Shown one piece after another: positions 1 to 11,314 of a stretch of 64,000 bases of DNA. Origin of the DNA: Rhodocollybia butyracea (taxonomy: Eukaryota > Basidiomycota > Agaricomycetes > Agaricales > Omphalotaceae); NCBI GenBank assembly GCA_015501585.1, contig JADNRY010000003.1, positions 124,001 to 188,000 on the forward strand, given 5' to 3'. The notes beneath the pieces are model-generated. The model did no database searches. It had not been told where the DNA came from and was given only the letters and a program-made list of their open reading frames with translations. Position 1 is the stretch's first letter; each line of letters begins with the position of its first letter. The position numbers were made by a program, and so were the translations under genes.

Positions 1-563
1 GCAATAAATGCGCCCAATCGACCAGTGAGCGATGCTCTCTCATCTAGTGTCAGAATTAACAGTATTAGACGCTCCTTAGCCTTGGTTTCTTCAAACCCTC
101 ATTTCTTTCCAGTGTCACCTCCCTGCGCCTAGAGATTTTGAGGTAAATTTATCGCTAGCACAGTACGTTCAACACCTGCCTCCAGCAACGCCTTTTGAGC
201 TGACACATCGATCGTCCATCAGCCTGTCGGTACACGCAGCAGAAACCCATAAGAATAGTCTTTAACAAGCCAACGTTGTCTACTGTAGCCTCTCATCTGT
301 GAGCTCTGTCCAACGCGGCGAGGATTTCCAAGAAAAAGGCATTTAGCGAAGCAAGCGCTCATGCATCATGGCTTGCCTCGATAAGCGCCAATTCAAACGA
401 TTTGAACTTGACGACTTACTTCCAGGAATTTCTCACTGCTTTGGACGATACCCAAGAATGGGTACCGGTTACAAGCTAAAAGGAAAGGCTTTAAATTTAT
501 TTGCAAAACTAAAGCCCAATGACGAAGTACGCGACATGATTGCACGCCGATTCTTCAGCTAAC
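1..563. other. 5' flank with a long upstream ORF
   Basis: No conserved protein was recognised here. The stretch holds an ATG-initiated ORF at 368-562 (64 codons) whose stop codon ends one base before the presumed start codon (564) of the T5orf172 gene. It could be an upstream ORF in that gene's leader or an unrelated small ORF. A GCGC-type element (AAGCGCTCA) lies at about 353-361, just before the ORF. Confidence 0.4.
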
Positions 564-2697
564 ATGTTAAATAAGTCAAATAATAGTGGTCCGGATATCA
601 CCTCACGACTATCGTCGTCCAGCTCAAGATCTTCGTCTCCATCAAAAGCGCCGTCTCCAACGAAGATAACAGCTTCTGGAGCTCCACCGAGAGGCCCTCG
701 AGCTCCAGGACAAGCACGATCTGATCCTGACAGTAATCCGACACAGCTCGCCGAATCTTTGAATGAGCTAAGCCTGAACGAACAGCTTGCTCCTACGCAC
801 GCAGATCCTTCGTACGGACGCGTTCACGAGCGCTTTCACAATGAAGAACACTCTGCACCTCAGAACCGGCACACAAACCCGACACTTGGTTCAACAGGCC
901 CATTCATAGGTGGATTTGCTCAACATGTACCTCCACAATATGGATCCCCACAAGGGACTAATCCTGGTCCACTTCCTCGCCCTCCTGCTATGCAATTCCC
1001 TGCTGCAGTTGTAGATCAATCACTTGCGATGCAATATGCTCACCAACCTCCACCTTTACAACAGTATCTAATTCCACACGGAGGTCAAGCAGACTATGGA
1101 ATACCTCCTTCGAGGCCTTATTCTGCTCCTGCGCCTCCAGGATATCCACATCCTAACTCATCACCGTATCCATCACCAAGGCCATCTCCTGCTTATACTC
1201 CCGGTCCAGCCTATCCCACCCAACAATACCCCGGTCCAATATCTCCTTCTATCTCTACGCCCAACTACTTTCCTGCTCCCCAGCCGCCTCCTCCCTCACG
1301 CGGGGGGAGGCCACTTCCTAACCCTGGTGCTGCTTCATATGCTCCAAGCTCTACGCGACCTGTAGTCAACACCCAGTTCAGTAGTCCTAGTGCCGGTCCC
1401 ACGAAACAGAGTAAACCAGGCAGACTTCGCGCTTCATCTACGCCTCCTACGCCTGTTGCTGGAGTCAGCGGAGTCAGCGGGCAGATTCAATGTAACGGTA
1501 TCACCAAGGCTGGAAAACGATGCACAAGGCTGGTCAAAGGTGGTCCAGCACTGGCCAATGTATGGGGAACAGGGTCTTCTACTACTGAAAACGTAGAGCG
1601 ATTCTGCTTTCAACATGCCAAAGAGCTTCTTGGCCCAAGTGGATTCTATGCTCGAAAGCAGCATCGCGATGGACAGCAAAGCTCGGGTATACAAGAGTGG
1701 ATCGACTTTGCTGGTGAATGATATGGTTTTTTCACCGTCTTTCTATTGACCGTTCCTTGCAGATTACATACCACCTTACCTGCATCCGGACACTCAGGTT
1801 GCGCTTCGAGTGGAAATGGAAAAGCCTCGAAGTCAAAGCGACGTCGAAGGGTTCATCTACACATTTGAGATTAGAAGTTAGATCTCTGCTTTTCCGCTCT
1901 ATCTTAGACTAACGAGCTGTACAGATCCAAAAGATCCCTCTCCGCCTGTTATATCGCTTAAAGTGGGACGGGCAGTGAATGTCGTAAAGAGGATGAACCA
2001 GTGGGGAAAGCAGTGTGGTAGCAAAGAACAAGTCTTACGAGGCTGGTATCCCGGAGAAGTGGACAACGAATCTGACGACGCAAACGACACCGTAGGGCAA
2101 AGTCTTATGAAGGGTCGTGTCAAAGCTGGAGGGCGAGGAGTCTACTGCCATCGCTTGGAACGCCTGATCCACCTCGAACTTGCTGACCTCGCAGTGCACA
2201 TGCCTTACCTCCAGCCTGGCTGGGAAGCATTCACCAAAGGTTCCGGACGCGGTAAAACTTATCTGAGTGCTCACTTAGAATATGCCTCCGACCATAACCC
2301 TGTTGCTTCCAACCCCTCGGCTTCAATCTCAGTCATCTCCTTATCATCTTCATCGTCGAACTCGCCACCTAGCTCGCCAATCTCTACACCTGTCAAGGGC
2401 AAAAAGGGTCAAGGCAAACCTGCTCCTCCGATTGCTGCTGCTACCAAATCCAAATCACCAGCTAGAAGCAAAAAGGATAGATTTCTTGCGAATGGCCTAG
2501 GTAACGGAGGGGGAGGCGAACCGTGTAAAGATTGTGGACAGATACATAAGGAAATATTTGAATTCGCGCGCGTCCCAAAGGGACCTAAAGGGAAGAAGGG
2601 TATGAAGAAACACGTAGATTATTATGGGATGGAATGGGAGGGTATCGTGAAGAAGGTTATAGAAGAATGGGGTGCCTTTGTGTCGAATTACGTTTAG
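564..2697 (+). CDS. T5orf172 / GIY-YIG-like domain protein
   Basis: Three exons (564-1713, 1763-1876, 1925-2697) join in frame to a 678-aa protein. The first 300 residues are a low-complexity Ser/Pro/Tyr-rich tail. Next comes a Cys-containing segment (QCNGITKAGKRCTRLV, FCFQHAKELLG), then the conserved core with DTQVALRVEMEK, GFIYTFEIR, LKVGRAVNVVKR, QWGKQCGSKE and YCHRLERLIHLELAD. This core matches the T5orf172 family (as in fission yeast Mug113), which has a GIY-YIG nuclease-like fold; the IYTFEI and KVGRA strands fit that fold. Whether the protein is an active nuclease is not known. The C-terminus adds a CxxC pair (CKDCG) and a basic stretch. Both introns are about 50 nt. ATG 564 is chosen because an ORF stop at 560-562 precedes it and no earlier in-frame ATG exists. 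Confidence 0.88.
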
Positions 2698-3347
2698 GAG
2701 ACAATTTGGTTGTGGAAGACTGCATTATGGACCCGGAATCGCTTTGTCGTTGTCTGTACATTCACTCTTGATCTATCCTGGATGTTTACTTAGACTGCTT
2801 TGTTATTGTCGCTTTGTTATTGTCGATTATGCCCAACATTGTACCACCAATATTGATTCTTTAGATATCTGATTAGTGCAAGGATTAGTGAGGAATCTGT
2901 TAGCACTTCGGATTCCTTGGTTAATTAGTATGAAGGAGTCTTCCCAGTGCAGTATTGATGCCATGAAGGCATTTGTGACTTGTGGGCATTCGACCCCCGC
3001 CTTGGAGTGTACAATTTTGTCAACGATTCGTACAACCCACGGTGTAGTGGGAAAATAACCCTTCTATTTTGCTTAGCTCTGGGAGAGGTATAGAGGATTC
3101 TGTTACCAATGCCAGGATGCCAATAGGTACTTACAATCCAAACTTTGAAGGAGTAAAATTCAAAGTTAAGCACAAGCTGGGGACCAATCGGCGAAACACG
3201 GTGATGTGGCGATCTGATTCATTAATTGATTGGAACATTTTCCCACATACCTTTCTTGATTCTCTCCAGTTACTTGCTTTGCTTTGCGAGGCTTCCATTC
3301 TCTTTTTAGGCCCTTCTTTTTTGAATATTTAAAACCACAACTAACTG
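2698..3347. other. Intergenic, no gene seen
   Basis: This 650-bp AT-rich gap lies between two genes on the same strand. It presumably contains the 3' end of the T5orf172 transcript and the promoter of the next gene. It includes a direct repeat of about 14 bases (ttattgtcgctttg / ttattgtcgattat) at 2803-2830. No coding signal was found. Confidence 0.6.
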
Positions 3348-4502
3348 ATGGCTCCTCCGAGACCTCCCTTTGGAACAGACGAGCCGGAATCGATATACGA
3401 AACTCCCAACCATCCCCAGCGACGAATTCGTCAACCAGCACCGGTTGACCCCAATTCCAGAACCTCTGCCTACAATGTGTCTGTACCGTTTCTCTGTTTC
3501 AGAAAAAGAGAGAAATTGAGCTTAAATTTTGCAGCTATGACAACTACATTAATGACGCTTCTAACCGCCAATCAGGTGTCGGGGCCCTTGGTGAAGGTTT
3601 TATGAACGGCTCGCTGGACGATGACGACGACGAACCCGACGTGAAATACAACCCATTCAGCTCGGACAAGGAAAAAGAGACTTTTAACATGCCTTTAGCG
3701 GCTACTCCGCCACCTCAGTACGTTGCTACTCCCATGCCACCACCAGCTGCTCTTTCTATCAACACGGTAAACCGCAATCCTTTCGCTTCCCCTATGGACA
3801 GAGGCTTCCGCAATGGTCCTCCACAGCCAATCACCGTTCCCAGCACTCCACATCCTTTGCAGCCCCCAATGACTCCCATTACTCCAATCTTTGCTCGACC
3901 CAGACAACAGGATATTCATTTTGATGACAAGCCCATCATGCGCGGCGCTGGTGAAGGCACATCTATTCCCGTCAGAGGCGAAAAGGGTGATGACTTTTGG
4001 AGAAGATTCAGTATGGTTGTGAAGGAAGAAAACGCAAAGCCGACCAGGATGAAGCAGAGGTTTGTTGTCTTGTCCCCGTTGCCATTCTCTGCTGAGTTCT
4101 TAAATAGTTCTTGGTTGAAAAACACTCAAGGACGTACAAATACCATGTTTCGCTGGGTCTTTTTCATTGGCATGATTCTTACTATCGTGAGTCCCCGTAA
4201 TTGTTCGTGTGTTCAAGTTTCTCATCATCTCACAGTGTGCCATTGGAGCCATTGTGCTTTGGTGGTATGTTGACCACCATAGTACGTCTAATTCCGGACC
4301 TGCTGCTATCGGTGGCTCCGCCCAAGAGTCGGACCCTGTGCTCCCACAGGTCGGTGCGACCGCCTCTAACGCTGCGACTCTGGGCACAAGTTTGCATGTC
4401 TCGCCTACAAACACCGTCGCTCGCCGGATCATCTATGAACCTGAACCGACTGGGTTGGTACACGATAGACGGTTGCCACATCTTTATCTCAACCGGGTGT
4501 AA
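3348..4502 (+). CDS. Single-span membrane protein with disordered N-terminus
   Basis: Four exons (3348-3478, 3535-4059, 4108-4186, 4236-4502) give 333 aa. About 190 residues are Pro-rich and disordered, with an acidic patch (DDDDDEPD). A short conserved-looking block follows (GDDFWRRFSMVVKEE, SSWLKNTQ), then one transmembrane helix (FRWVFFIGMILTI-CAIGAIVLWWYV) split by intron 3. The tail is about 75 residues. There is no signal peptide, so it may be a tail-side-anchored (type II-like) protein. I do not recognise a named family. The three introns keep phase exactly, which supports the model. Confidence 0.8.
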
Positions 4503-5311
4503 AGTCGTTGAGCCAGCCACGAGTCCTTTCTCTCCTCGTTCCTTCGTCCCCACTCCCCTTGCATCTGGAATATACACTGTTCCGTCCATTCTTTAAACAC
4601 ACGATGCTGCACGGCATCCTCGCATCTCCCATGTACTTAATATTCCTCGGATACCCTCATTGAGGCAACACCCCATCTACCTTCGCCGTCATCCTCCTTA
4701 TATTCATTTTGCTCATTCGTCGCTAAGGGCAATCAACGCTGCTTGCCTCGTCTCCTTTTCTCGGCGCTAGCTGTGCTTTTCCTTCGCGATCCAGTGTGCC
4801 TCTTTCTCCTTGCTTGCTTTATTTTGGGTGGGGCCAATAATCTCTGTCGAACTTTATGTCGACCTAGGTCTTCCCAAGAGAGCCTACCTGCCTGCCTCTC
4901 CGTTAGTTATCGGAATGGAATGTTCGTTTTGTGATATATATCTTTAGTTAAATTAGTTATTCAAGGACGACTCGGATTTGACTTTTATCTCGTGTATATT
5001 GATTTGGCAAGCTAAATTTAAGGGCTTTATAGCTCATAGCTCGTGGGGATTGCTCGAGTGATTCTTTCTGGAGGATTCTTTCTAGTAGTATTACTGGTTC
5101 GAGCTACGTACTTGTCGAGATGAAGGAGTTGCTCTGGAGATTTGGAGAGACCAACCTTTGTACATTTTTGGGAACGGCCGGAACGTCATTGCGTCTTCGA
5201 GCCCCAAAAGGCCTTCAGTTTTTTGTCGCGCGCCAGCCTAGCGCAAAGTTAATTGCTTCGGACGTAGCTCGGTTTCTCATAAGGCAGCTGGCTTCGTGGC
5301 CGCAACTTTTA
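4503..5311. other. Intergenic, no gene seen
   Basis: About 800 bp with only short ORFs that carry no recognisable motif. The first part probably contains the 3' UTR of the membrane-protein gene. Pyrimidine-rich stretches are common. I see no RNA gene or transposon feature before the MITE that follows. Confidence 0.55.
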
Positions 5312-5439
5312 TTTGAATGATAGACTCGAACCAGTCCCTGCTGTAGAGTTGTGATGTGAAATCACATTTCACCGACACGGCTGATCGTCAGTCATCAAAG
5401 TGTCAACAAGAAACTACTGGCTCGAGTCTATTTGAATGA
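5312..5439. mobile_element. 110-bp MITE with 9-bp target-site duplication
   Basis: The element runs 5321-5430. Its 15-bp terminal inverted repeats match at 14 of 15 positions: TAGACTCGAACCAGT at 5321-5335 against the reverse complement of ACTGGCTCGAGTCTA at 5416-5430. It is flanked on both sides by the identical 9-mer TTTGAATGA (5312-5320 and 5431-5439), as expected of a target-site duplication. An internal hairpin GTGAAAT-CAC-ATTTCAC lies at 5356-5372. It has no coding capacity, so it would need a transposase from elsewhere. A 9-bp duplication fits Mutator-like elements best; hAT (8 bp) is the alternative. Confidence 0.8.
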
Positions 5440-5639
5440 ATACAAGCACAAATGTCTATTGTTCATCTCACCTCGTACAGCGAAAACAAGACACTAGTCT
5501 ATACTGGTAGTGTCCTGCAAACGAGGAGTAGTATAAGTTAGCGACTCAGGATTCAAGCTCAGCCTATATATATAGTACTATATTCATCCTACCGGAAGGC
5601 TTATCAACGCTATTTGACAGATAACAGATAGAAAACACT

Positions 5640-5877
5640 CGCTGCGAACTCATCACCCGCCAGTTCGTTTCTGCCTGAGGTAGCGAAGAAGGACTCTGAC
5701 TTGAGCGCCTGAACAGTTGTAGCCTGATTTCTATTCGACGTCCTTTATGGAATCCCAATCCGCTTCGTTGCTATCAATTCGCTTGTCACGGTATTAAGCG
5801 CAAGATACACCCTACTGTAGATTCCCAAGTTCACCTCGTACCTCCTCGTACCCACTTAAAAGGGATTAATTTCAGAG
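5640..5877 (-). pseudogene. Decayed fragment of the MAPKKK-like kinase gene
   Basis: On the minus strand this stretch resembles the N-terminal kinase exon of the gene at 11315-12660. The match covers the segment reading VRGEL...RVYLALNT (around 5765-5860) and a second block equivalent to the QAMLIQALKSE region (around 5685-5725). Stop codons and frame changes (for example TAG where the glycine loop should be) break the reading frame. It is a relic of a duplicated kinase copy. It sits on the far side of the F-box pair from the intact kinase, so kinase and F-box probably duplicated in the same local events. Confidence 0.65.
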
Positions 5878-6463
5878 CTAGGTGCCGAGGACGGAATAAC
5901 GTTCGTTGTAGAAATCTCCTCGGAGTTTTGTGCTCTTCTTGGACAACATATTCGCAGTTGATCGGCATCTCCACATGAGTCTGGATGCATGGCGGCTTGC
6001 CGCTTGACCCCGCCTTTTTCTTATCCCAATACGAGCGGATTTTCTACACTTCCGGACGGTCGATCTCGTTCTCCACGGTCCTTTTTTTTGCTGTAACATT
6101 GGCAAGGCCAGCACCACCAATCTTGGTAAACAGCTTTTCAAAATCATGCTGGTTTTCGAAATTCGCACATGTCTTTTGGGAAAATTGATCAACAACCTCG
6201 TCCTCATTCGTTTGTCTGCCTCATTAGGCACTCTCTCTAAACAGTAACAGGGCCTTTGCCTGCTGGCGGTGCCATGTTGTTGGAGGACATTGGACAAAGG
6301 GTGATAACTTTAGCCATCAAAGATAAGCTGACATGCTTTCTTTGTGTCGCCTAAAGTAGTAAAGACGCAAAGGGTTGATTGATTGTCTCCCTTATCAGAG
6401 ATTACGCAAGACAATCGTTGCTATCTATATAAAATGCCTCTCAGTTTTTGGCTCTAACTCTCC
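5878..6463. other. Intergenic with doubtful decayed ORF and F-box promoter
   Basis: On the minus strand 5878-6297 is open for 139 codons, but the ORF is Arg-rich and has no recognised domain. Other frames contain more protein-like pieces interrupted by stops (for example NFENQHDFEKLFTKIGGAG). This suggests a decayed gene just upstream of the kinase relic, but I cannot identify it. The right end is the F-box gene promoter, with a TATA-like tatataaaa at about 6427, 37 bp before the start codon. Confidence 0.35.
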
Positions 6464-8062
6464 ATGGCGCAATATCTTTCACTACGTCGGATCGAAGGGC
6501 CTATATGGCTTGCACCCAAAGACATAACCACCATTCGGGCATGCATTTCAGAGGCACAGGAGCAACTCACTACTCTCGAATTCGAAAATCGGATGAACAA
6601 AGATAGCTGGGCTAGTGACTCTGAACTGATGAGTCGGAAAGACCAGAAAATTGCAGAGATTGCGTCTCTACAAAACATCATTGCCCCAGTTCGTCGAATG
6701 CCACCAGAGATCGTCTCAGAAATTTTCAAGGCTTACTGTTCAATGGACCATATGTATGGGATGCACGGAGGGCTGTACCAAGGGACTTGTACCCGAATCA
6801 CTCTCACCTCTGTATGTGCAGCATGGCGAAAAACCGCTCATGCGACACCCGAGTTGTGGTCAGAGCTCAAAGTTCATCGCTCTGGTGTATCAAGCTTCAA
6901 TGATGCGGACATTGTGACACAGTGGCTCAGCCGAAGTGGCAATCTCCCCTTGGATTTGAACATATCCTTACGCATGAGGTACAGGGGAAATATCTCCGAA
7001 GCCTTTCCGGATTTCTCTCACAGAATCCGTTCCCTCGAAGTTTGCCTACCTAGGGAATATTTTGAACCATTCACTAATCTTCCAAAATCCTCATTCCCTT
7101 CTTTGGAGAAGCTTGTACTCGATTTCCGCGGTCGGGACCGCTACTACTGTCCCCCAGAGTTGGAAAGTCAATATATCGAGATTTTTTTAGATTCGAACCA
7201 ATTGAAATATGTCAAGTTCACCGAGGATGGTTTTTCTTGCCTGCTACTTGAAAACATAAAGTTTCCTCGAGATACAGTAACGTCGCTGATGGTCGATGCG
7301 GCTTATTTCAACAGAAGCCCATTTGTCAGCCTTTACTTCGACACATTACGCAGCATGAACCAGCTTGTCCACTGCACAATCGAGTTTCCAAAGGAACGAC
7401 TCGAAATATTTCGCACACGTCCGAAACCCATAATCCTCCCATTCTTGCAATCTCTCACCTTATCCGCAGAATCCGACGTGGCTGCTGGTTACGATGTTGC
7501 TTTCTTTCGTTGCCTGGACGCGCCTCTCCTGAAAGATCTGCATCTTGTGCGTGCAAGCCAGAATCACGCTGAGCTCGTTACACAGCTCGCAGAATTTTGC
7601 ACGCGCTCTATGGTTTTGCTGTCGTCCTTACATCTCTCATCTTTTTACGGCGGTGTTATTTCGGGCAAGGATATAATTCGACTAATCGCCGTGTTTCCTT
7701 CGATCCGCATCTTGCGATTCGACGAAGCAGACAGAGATTTAGACATCAGACCCTTAATCGATGCACTCATTTACAACCCGGCTCGTCCGGGCCCCCTTCA
7801 TCTTCCTAATCTCGAAGAACTCTACCTGCAAGGACATGAAGTCGAGCAAGCAAAAGTTTGCGATCTAATCCGATCATACTGGCGGTCGACTAAGGAAAAA
7901 AATACTGGTACGAATCATTCTCTGCCTGATGCTGAGGATGGTACCTCGAGGTTGAGAAAGGCGACGATTCGGATTTGGGCTCATCAAGGACTGGACACTG
8001 ATTGCCTCAGGCAGCTGGTACATGAATCGGCCCTTCATGGTATTGAGTTCGGGTTCCACTAG
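6464..8062 (+). CDS. F-box protein with LRR-like C-terminus (intact copy)
   Basis: Intronless ORF of 532 aa. An N-terminal coiled-coil segment (residues about 20-75, ending in KIAEIASLQNIIAPVRRMP) leads into an F-box: PVRRMPPEIVSEIFKAYCS...TLTSVCAAWRKTAHATPELWSEL. This is the architecture usual in agaricomycete F-box proteins. The remaining 400 residues have irregular leucine-rich repeats (SLEKLVLDF, LQSLTLS, LKDLHLV, SLHLSSF, NLEELYLQG). F-box proteins recruit substrates to SCF ubiquitin ligases through Skp1, and the LRR-like part would bind the target; the target is unknown. A tandem copy follows at 9054-10628. The gene starts ATGGCGCAATATCTT, the same as the copy, which supports this start. 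Confidence 0.88.
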   Translation: MAQYLSLRRIEGPIWLAPKDITTIRACISEAQEQLTTLEFENRMNKDSWASDSELMSRKDQKIAEIASLQNIIAPVRRMPPEIVSEIFKAYCSMDHMYGMHGGLYQGTCTRITLTSVCAAWRKTAHATPELWSELKVHRSGVSSFNDADIVTQWLSRSGNLPLDLNISLRMRYRGNISEAFPDFSHRIRSLEVCLPREYFEPFTNLPKSSFPSLEKLVLDFRGRDRYYCPPELESQYIEIFLDSNQLKYVKFTEDGFSCLLLENIKFPRDTVTSLMVDAAYFNRSPFVSLYFDTLRSMNQLVHCTIEFPKERLEIFRTRPKPIILPFLQSLTLSAESDVAAGYDVAFFRCLDAPLLKDLHLVRASQNHAELVTQLAEFCTRSMVLLSSLHLSSFYGGVISGKDIIRLIAVFPSIRILRFDEADRDLDIRPLIDALIYNPARPGPLHLPNLEELYLQGHEVEQAKVCDLIRSYWRSTKEKNTGTNHSLPDAEDGTSRLRKATIRIWAHQGLDTDCLRQLVHESALHGIEFGFH

Positions 8063-9053
8063 TGGTGTGTCTGAGGGTGCGGATTAAGGACTGGTGGTGT
8101 CAAGCGAAATGTACAAAAGGTTAGATAAGACTCCTTGGGGAGGGGTACATCGAAGACTGGTAGTCATATTGTAAGAATGAATGTATGTTGTAATCGTTCT
8201 TGCCTTTCTCAAGAGAAGCAGCGATCGCAGCGATCGCTCACATCCACAAAACCCTGTTTTGATTCTAATCATGCATGTTATCCGATTTGAGTTTTTACGA
8301 CTTTAAGCTCTCGAAAATCTCTCGGTTCACCGTGAATTGTGAATCAAACCGCATAGTGAAGACCCTTCATGGTCGCTAGCAAGAAATATCTTGAGGCCTG
8401 CCTTTTCGTTACGAATGTCGGAATGAGCGAAGAATGCGAAAATTTGACGCGATCACATGACATCCAGCGTAGGGTACCTAATCTAAATTTTACTATAAAA
8501 CCACGGTGACGTATAACCTAGCTAGCTGTCTTTTGCGAAGAAAATACTCCTTCGCGTATGGACATAAGGCGGAGCGACTCAGGCTCTTCATGAAAAACAA
8601 AGGCGCTCAGCAAGGGCGCTCAGTGCTAGTAACTCAGGCTCAAACCAAGCTAAGTATAGCCCATACCCAGCAACGCAGCTAACCGTTTGTGAACTAGAAC
8701 AGCATCCAATTTTCATCTTTATGGCATCCTTAACTGTTATCGCTAGTGGCTGCAACATAAATAAACAAAGTGACCAACTGGCCACCGTGAGATATGTGTA
8801 AAAAGAGCAGGAATGAAAGCTTATGGACAAACAACTCCAAGAGACTCTGCAAATAAAAGCACCAAGATACAAACAAAGGGTTGATGGCAGTAAGTAATAA
8901 GCCGGTTTGCGTTAGGCTGGGGTCGTTGGGTCGTCGCGCACGTCGCGCTATGCAAGAGGCGCATCCAATAATGATCCAAGTACCGTCATCGGGAGGTGAC
9001 GCAATCACTACGACCCTGAATTGAAGTTCCCACGCCTCTCAGTCCTGGCTCTC
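8063..9053. other. Spacer between F-box copies, partly duplicated
   Basis: The first 400 bp align with the sequence after the second copy (10629-11010): shared blocks include gttgtaatcgttcttgcc, gattctaatcatgc and aaaatttgacg followed by catgacat. The duplication unit therefore includes the 3' flank. A small tandem repeat (cagcgatcg twice) lies at about 8219-8236. No coding ORF was recognised in 8460-9053; the last 30 bp share the promoter-proximal sequence (gcctctcagt) with copy 1. Confidence 0.6.
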
Positions 9054-10628
9054 ATGGCGCAATATCTTTTTCTACCTCGGATCGAGGGCCTATATGGCTT
9101 GAACCCGAAGAGATAACCACCATTCGAGCGCTTATCTCAGAGGCACAGGAGCAACTCGCCACTTTGAGAAACCGGGTGAACAAAGAGGGAGCTGGTTCCG
9201 AACTAAAAGACCTCAAAATTGTCGAGATTGCATCTCTACGAAACATTCTTGCCCCGATTCGTCGGATGCCGTTAGAGATCGTCTCAAGAATCTTCATGGC
9301 TTACTGTTCAATGAACCAGTGGCACTATCGGTGGCGCGGGGCGCTGTACCAGGGAACTTGTACCCGAATCACTCTCACATCTGTATGCGCAGCTTGGCGA
9401 AATGCCGCCTTGCGACACCCGAGCTGTGGTCGGAGTTCAAAGTCCATCGGGAGGGTTATAAACGCTCTCGGGTTGACTCAGACATTGCGACACAGTGGCT
9501 CAACCGAAGTGGCAATCTTCCCTTGGAGTTGAATATATCCTTACACATCCGCTACAGAGGAAATATTGCCGAGCCCTTTCTAGCTTTCTCTCACAGAATC
9601 CGTTCCCTCGAGGTTTCCATACCAATGGAATACTTTGAACCATTCATCCATCTCCCAAAATCCTCATTTCCTTCTTTGGAGAAGCTTACACTTCAATTCC
9701 GCCATCGGGACCCTTTTCGCTTTTCCAAGGAGTTGGAGATTCAATATCCCAATGGTATTGGATTTTTTCAGACTCACATCAATTGAAGTATATCAAGCTC
9801 ACCGAGGATGGGGTTTCTTGCCTACTCGAAAACATAAAGTTTCCTCGAGATGCAGTAACATCGCTGGCAGTTGTTGCAAGTAGCTGCCACAGAATCCAAT
9901 TTCCCAACATTTATTTCGACACACTACGCAGTATGAATAAGCTCGTCCACTGCACAATCAAGTTCCCCTCACAACGTATCGAAATACCTGTTACATTCAA
10001 ACCCGTAATCCTCCCATTGTTACAATCTCTCACCCTAACCACAGAGTGGGATGAGGATACTGGTTATGATGTTGCTTTCTTTCGCTGCCTGTGCGCGCCT
10101 CTCCTGAAAGATCTACATCTCATAAATAAAAGTGTAAGTTATGCCGAGCTCGTTCAACAACTAGCAGGATTTCGCGCGCGCTCTGCGGTGTCACTGTCGT
10201 CCTTGCATCTCTCGTCTTTTTGTGGTGAACTTATCTCGGGGGAGGATATAATCCCACTAGTTGCCGTGTTTCCCTCGATTCGCATCTTGCGAATCGACGA
10301 AACAGAAACGGAGATCGGACCCTTAGTGAATGCACTCGTCTACAAACCTGCTCGTTCGGGCCCCCTTCATCTTCCCAATCTTGAAGAACTTTACTTGGAA
10401 GGATCTGAGGTCGAGGCGGAGGGGGTTTGCAATCTAATCCAATCGTACTGGCGGCTGATTGACGAAGACAATGCTCAAACTTTGCCTGATGTTGAAAATT
10501 GCACTTCGAGGTTGAGAAAGGCGAGGGTTCATGCTTGCCACTGGGTAAACGACACTGATCGCTTCAAGCAATTGGAACGCGAATCGGCCCTTCATGATAT
10601 TGAGTTTGAGTTCCATATGGGATGGTAA
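9054..10628 (+). pseudogene. Second F-box copy, frameshifted
   Basis: Tandem duplicate of the 6464-8062 gene, collinear from the shared ATG to the end. Three frame changes interrupt it relative to the intact copy: a 1-base loss near 9085 (GGATCGAGGGCC against GGATCGAAGGGCC), a 1-base loss near 9408 just before CGACACCCGAG, and an 8-base net gain near 9750-9765. The F-box core (RRMPLEIVSRIFMAYCSMN...LTSVCAAWR) and LRR-like part are still readable in separate frames. The C-terminal 281 codons (9783-10628) stay open, so decay looks recent. The two 1-base losses could be sequencing errors, given other single-base problems in this window, but the 8-base change is a real difference. Confidence 0.8.
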
Positions 10629-11314
10629 GTAATATTTGCAAAAGGTAAGATAAGACTTCCACTGGTGCAACGATGAATATGTTTGTGGATAGTACAAAAG
10701 CCTGATTGTTGTAGCTGTAGGAACAAGTTTATGTTATAATCATTCTTACCTCTTTGTTCGAGGGCAGCGATTGCTCAAATGCACAAAACTGTGTTCTGAC
10801 ACTAACCATCAAACACCATGCACCAATTTGGCACCTTATGTCTTTTGAGTTTTACCTAGTCTTCAAGCTCTGGAAATTCTCCTGGTTCGCCGTAGATCGC
10901 AAATTGCGCGCAATACTAATTGACGTTATCCTGGGCTCTGTCCTATCGTTTTGAGTGAGCAAGAAACGTTCAACGCGCAGGAATGCAAAAATTTGACGTG
11001 ATTACATGACATGCTCAGGCCTGCTCAGGCTGCTTGGAAGACGTTAACGTATTCTCAATCTCAATTCTCCTATGCTGGACATTCAGCGTCTCCTTCCTAA
11101 CACCCAGAAAGCAGAAAGGGGGAAAACAGTAAGAGCTGCATAGTACGCACTGGACTATACAAATCCAGCACATACCCGTACCGTTATGGCTACGTCGGAC
11201 ACACGATACCCCCCTGCCATTTTCGACTAGAGCTCATAGCAGCTCCGGATCCAGCGTTAAAACAATAATAGCCTCACTACTTACATACGCGGATAGAGGG
11301 TGTATAAAAAAAAA
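10629..11314. other. Intergenic; duplicated F-box 3' flank
   Basis: The left half is the diverged second copy of the F-box 3' flank (compare 8063-8460). The right half is the region after the kinase stop codon at 11315-11317. No further gene was recognised. Confidence 0.6.

Noticed and set aside
1434..1694. Antisense ORF within the T5orf172 gene
   Set aside because: It is a frame shadow of a well-supported coding exon.
5878..6297. 139-codon minus-strand ORF
   Set aside because: Arg-rich composition and better protein-like pieces in other frames suggest a chance opening in decayed DNA, not a gene.
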